DNA from: JBGSTR01 sp963707135
GTDB taxonomy: Bacteria > Pseudomonadota > Gammaproteobacteria > Chromatiales > Chromatiaceae
DNA: 44,455 nt
Assembly (NCBI GenBank): GCA_963707135.1
Contig: CAVPOY010000015.1
Span: 1-44,455 of the forward strand
Direction of reading: 5' to 3'
Made by a program: the position numbers and the translations under genes. The notes under the pieces were generated by a model. That model saw only the letters and a program-made list of their open reading frames with translations, ran no database searches and was not told the origin of the DNA. Below are positions 42,785 through 44,455 of the stretch, piece after piece; the stretch's first letter is position 1; each line of letters starts with the position of its first letter.

Positions 42785-44410
42785 GCCTCTGTCCCGTTTC
42801 GTGTGGGTAGCGGTAGTATGCTTCCCACCCTTTTGAAAAAATCTTGCTGTTGTTGCGCCGCAGGCGTCCTCGGCTTGCAGCGGGGGTGGCGGGGCGGAGT
42901 GTGGGCAAAGGGTGAATGAGTGCGGGCAAGGTGGGGGCAACTCGCCTTCCTGATCCCGGCGCAGTTCGCCTCAGGCTTGCCGCGAGTTGTCCCCGGCTTG
43001 TCCGCACGTTCGCTTGCGATATTCACGCGTTGTCCACACGGAGGCCGCCGCGACGGTCGCTCCGGCAACGGGTGTTTGTTCTTTAGTCGACGTGTGAGGG
43101 CATGCGTTTGGATCAGCTGTCGTTGTTCACCGCCGCATTGGGCCTGCAGGCGCCTTGGGAAGTCGTCGATGTGCGTTTCGACCCGGGTGGCGGACGCATC
43201 GACTTCGATGTCGCCTTCACGCACGGGGCCCAGTTCGCCTGTCCGCACTGCGGTGCAGCCGGGCAACCGGTCCATGACACCCGCGAGCGTACCTGGCGGC
43301 ATCTGAACTTCTTCCAGTTCCAGGCCTATATCCACGCCAAGGTGCCACGAGTGCGCTGCGCCGACTGCCAGAAGACCTCGCAGGTGCCGGTGCCTTGGGC
43401 GCGCGAGAACAGCGGCTTCACCCTGTTGATGGAGGCGCTGCTGGTGACGCTGTGCAAGGCGATGCCGGTACGCCAGGTGGCCACGCTGCTCGGTGTGAGC
43501 GACATGCGCCTGTGGCGCACCCTGGACCACTATGTCGAGCGGGCCCGCGCACAGGAGGAATTCTCCGCCGTGCGCGCCGTCGGCCTCGACGAGACCGCCG
43601 CGCGGCGGGGCCACCACTACATCAGTCTGTTCCACGATCTCGAGCAGGCGCGCCTGCTCTACGCCTGTGAGGGGCGCAAGGCCGAGGTGCTCGGGCACTT
43701 CGCCGACGACCTCGAGGCCCACGGCGCCTGCGCCGAGAACGTCCGCGAGATCTGTATCGACATGTCCGCCAGCTATCAAGCCGGTGTGGGCGAGCATCTG
43801 CCGTGGGCGCAGGTCACCTTCGATGAGTTCCACCTCATCCAGCTCCTCAACAAGGCCGTCGACGAGGTCCGCCGCCAAGAGGTCAAAGGCGCGCCCCAAC
43901 TGCAGCGCACCCGCTACCTCTGGCTGAAAGACAAGCACGCCTGGAGCCACCAGCAGATCGTGCACTTCGCCGACATCAAGGCGCTGAATCTCAAAACCCA
44001 CCGCGCCTATCGCATCAAGGAGGCCCTGCGCGAGATCTTCCGCACCGCCAACTCCCCGGCACAGGCCGAGCCGCTGCTCCAGCGCTGGTACAGCTGGGCT
44101 CGGCGCTGTCGCCTGGAGCCCATCAAGAAGGTCGCCGCCACTCTCAAGCTGCACTGGCACGGTATCCTCAACGCCTTCGACTCCAAGCTCACCAACGGTC
44201 GCGTCGAGGCGGCCAACTCGCTCATCCAGGCCGCGAAGGCGAAGGCCAGGGGCTACGGCACCACCCGTCATTTGATCACCATCGCCTACCTGGTCGCCGG
44301 CCGATTGACTCATCTGCCGGCGTCACCCTACACCACAGCTCAGGCGCGAATCGCCGGCGCGTAGATCAATGCACTCCGTCCCTGTTACCCACACGAGACG
44401 AAAGAGAGCC
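42785..44410 (+). mobile_element. ISL3-family insertion sequence
   Basis: A complete 1626-bp element. The left end, GCCTCTGTCCCGTTTCGTGT, and the reverse complement of the right end, GGCTCTCTTTCGTCTCGTGT, form an imperfect terminal inverted repeat that continues GGGTA; 20 of the first 25 positions match. It is flanked by eight A residues on both sides. The left arm (42785-43101) is 317 bp without a gene. The insertion lies in the A-tract that precedes a terminator hairpin at 44415. The 174 bp between the preceding gene and the element (42611-42784) hold nothing recognisable. Confidence 0.88.
43102..44364 (+). CDS. ISL3-family transposase
   Basis: A 420-residue intact transposase. The N-terminal zinc-binding region has C47-P-H-C50 and C86-A-D-C89, and a helix-turn-helix follows (VRQVATLLGVSDMRLWRTLD). 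The DDE residues are D163 (AVGLDETAARRG), D220 (ICIDMSASYQ) and E369 (NGRVEAANSLIQ). The frame is complete and all catalytic residues are present, so the element may be active. A 545-codon open frame on the opposite strand is an antisense artefact. Confidence 0.95.
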   Translation: MRLDQLSLFTAALGLQAPWEVVDVRFDPGGGRIDFDVAFTHGAQFACPHCGAAGQPVHDTRERTWRHLNFFQFQAYIHAKVPRVRCADCQKTSQVPVPWARENSGFTLLMEALLVTLCKAMPVRQVATLLGVSDMRLWRTLDHYVERARAQEEFSAVRAVGLDETAARRGHHYISLFHDLEQARLLYACEGRKAEVLGHFADDLEAHGACAENVREICIDMSASYQAGVGEHLPWAQVTFDEFHLIQLLNKAVDEVRRQEVKGAPQLQRTRYLWLKDKHAWSHQQIVHFADIKALNLKTHRAYRIKEALREIFRTANSPAQAEPLLQRWYSWARRCRLEPIKKVAATLKLHWHGILNAFDSKLTNGRVEAANSLIQAAKAKARGYGTTRHLITIAYLVAGRLTHLPASPYTTAQARIAGA

Positions 44411-44414
44411 AAAA

Positions 44415-44445
44415 AAAACCCCTCGGATTGTTCTCGAGGGGTTTT
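44415..44445. terminator. Rho-independent terminator next to the ISL3 element
   Basis: AAAACCCCTCG-(9 nt)-CGAGGGGTTTT is a perfect 11-bp stem with a T-tract to the right and an A-tract to the left, so it could work in both directions. The A-tract is the ISL3 insertion site. Confidence 0.8.
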
Positions 44446-44455
44446 GGGATAAGGC

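Noticed and set aside
42676..44313. 545-codon minus-strand open frame
   Set aside because: Antisense to the ISL3 transposase, whose catalytic residues are all in the plus frame.
1..44455. CRISPR arrays, tRNA or rRNA genes
   Set aside because: No regularly spaced repeats and no tRNA- or rRNA-like segments were found on reading both strands.

Overview
The window is G+C-rich and mostly collinear with a gammaproteobacterial chromosome. Gene content and order suggest a sulfur-oxidising member of the Chromatiales or a relative: a stand-alone soxYZ pair, an ISC operon of the E. coli type, the cell-wall cluster running from mreB to lipB, gatCAB, mutS, and a two-subunit 2-oxoacid:ferredoxin oxidoreductase. 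The taxonomic placement is inferred from gene content; there is no rRNA in the window.

Layout. 1-1703 (-): an IS4/Tn5-like transposase with an N-terminal DUF4338 domain, cut by the window edge. 1772-1904: two copies of a 55-bp repeat that now form the end of lipB. 1828-12736 (-): one wall and shape block, transcribed mreB-mreC-mreD-mrdA-rodA-mltB-rlpA-dacA-dat-ybeD-lipB. 12975-19939 (+): gatCAB, an unknown helical protein, mutS. 19940-20914: a long non-coding stretch. 20915-23998 (-): korA-korB-ferritin-like operon. 24048-24845 (-): suhB. 24893-26377: an IS110-family (IS1111-like) element with a long non-coding right end where a bridge RNA is expected. 26418-34105 (+): trmJ, cysE, iscR-iscS-iscU-iscA-hscB-hscA-fdx-iscX. 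34119-34547 (-): rhodanese. 34792-35753 (+): LpxL-like acyltransferase. 35827-36660 (-): soxZ, soxY. 37016-40898 (-): BepA-like protease, VWA/DUF2201 protein, MoxR ATPase. 41325-41522 (+): a small protein with its own promoter and terminator. 41792-42610 (+): isoprenylcysteine methyltransferase-like membrane protein. 42785-44410: an intact ISL3 element inserted in the A-tract of a terminator, with an 8-bp target duplication.

How the genes fit together. The left block builds the lateral wall: the MreBCD scaffold, the RodA-PBP2 synthase, and trimming enzymes MltB, RlpA and DacA. CysE makes O-acetylserine for cysteine, and IscS uses cysteine as sulfur donor for Fe-S assembly. KorAB is itself an Fe-S enzyme that reduces ferredoxin. 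SoxYZ carries sulfur in thiosulfate oxidation.

Data quality. About ten single-base frameshifts fall in two clusters: rodA, mrdA, mreD at 7.3-10.6 kb, and hscA, fdx, iscX, lpxL at 33.2-35.7 kb. Removing or adding one base at each site gives full-length proteins of the normal size, and several sites are in short homopolymers. I read most as consensus errors, though real mutation cannot be excluded from one sequence. All other large genes are intact.
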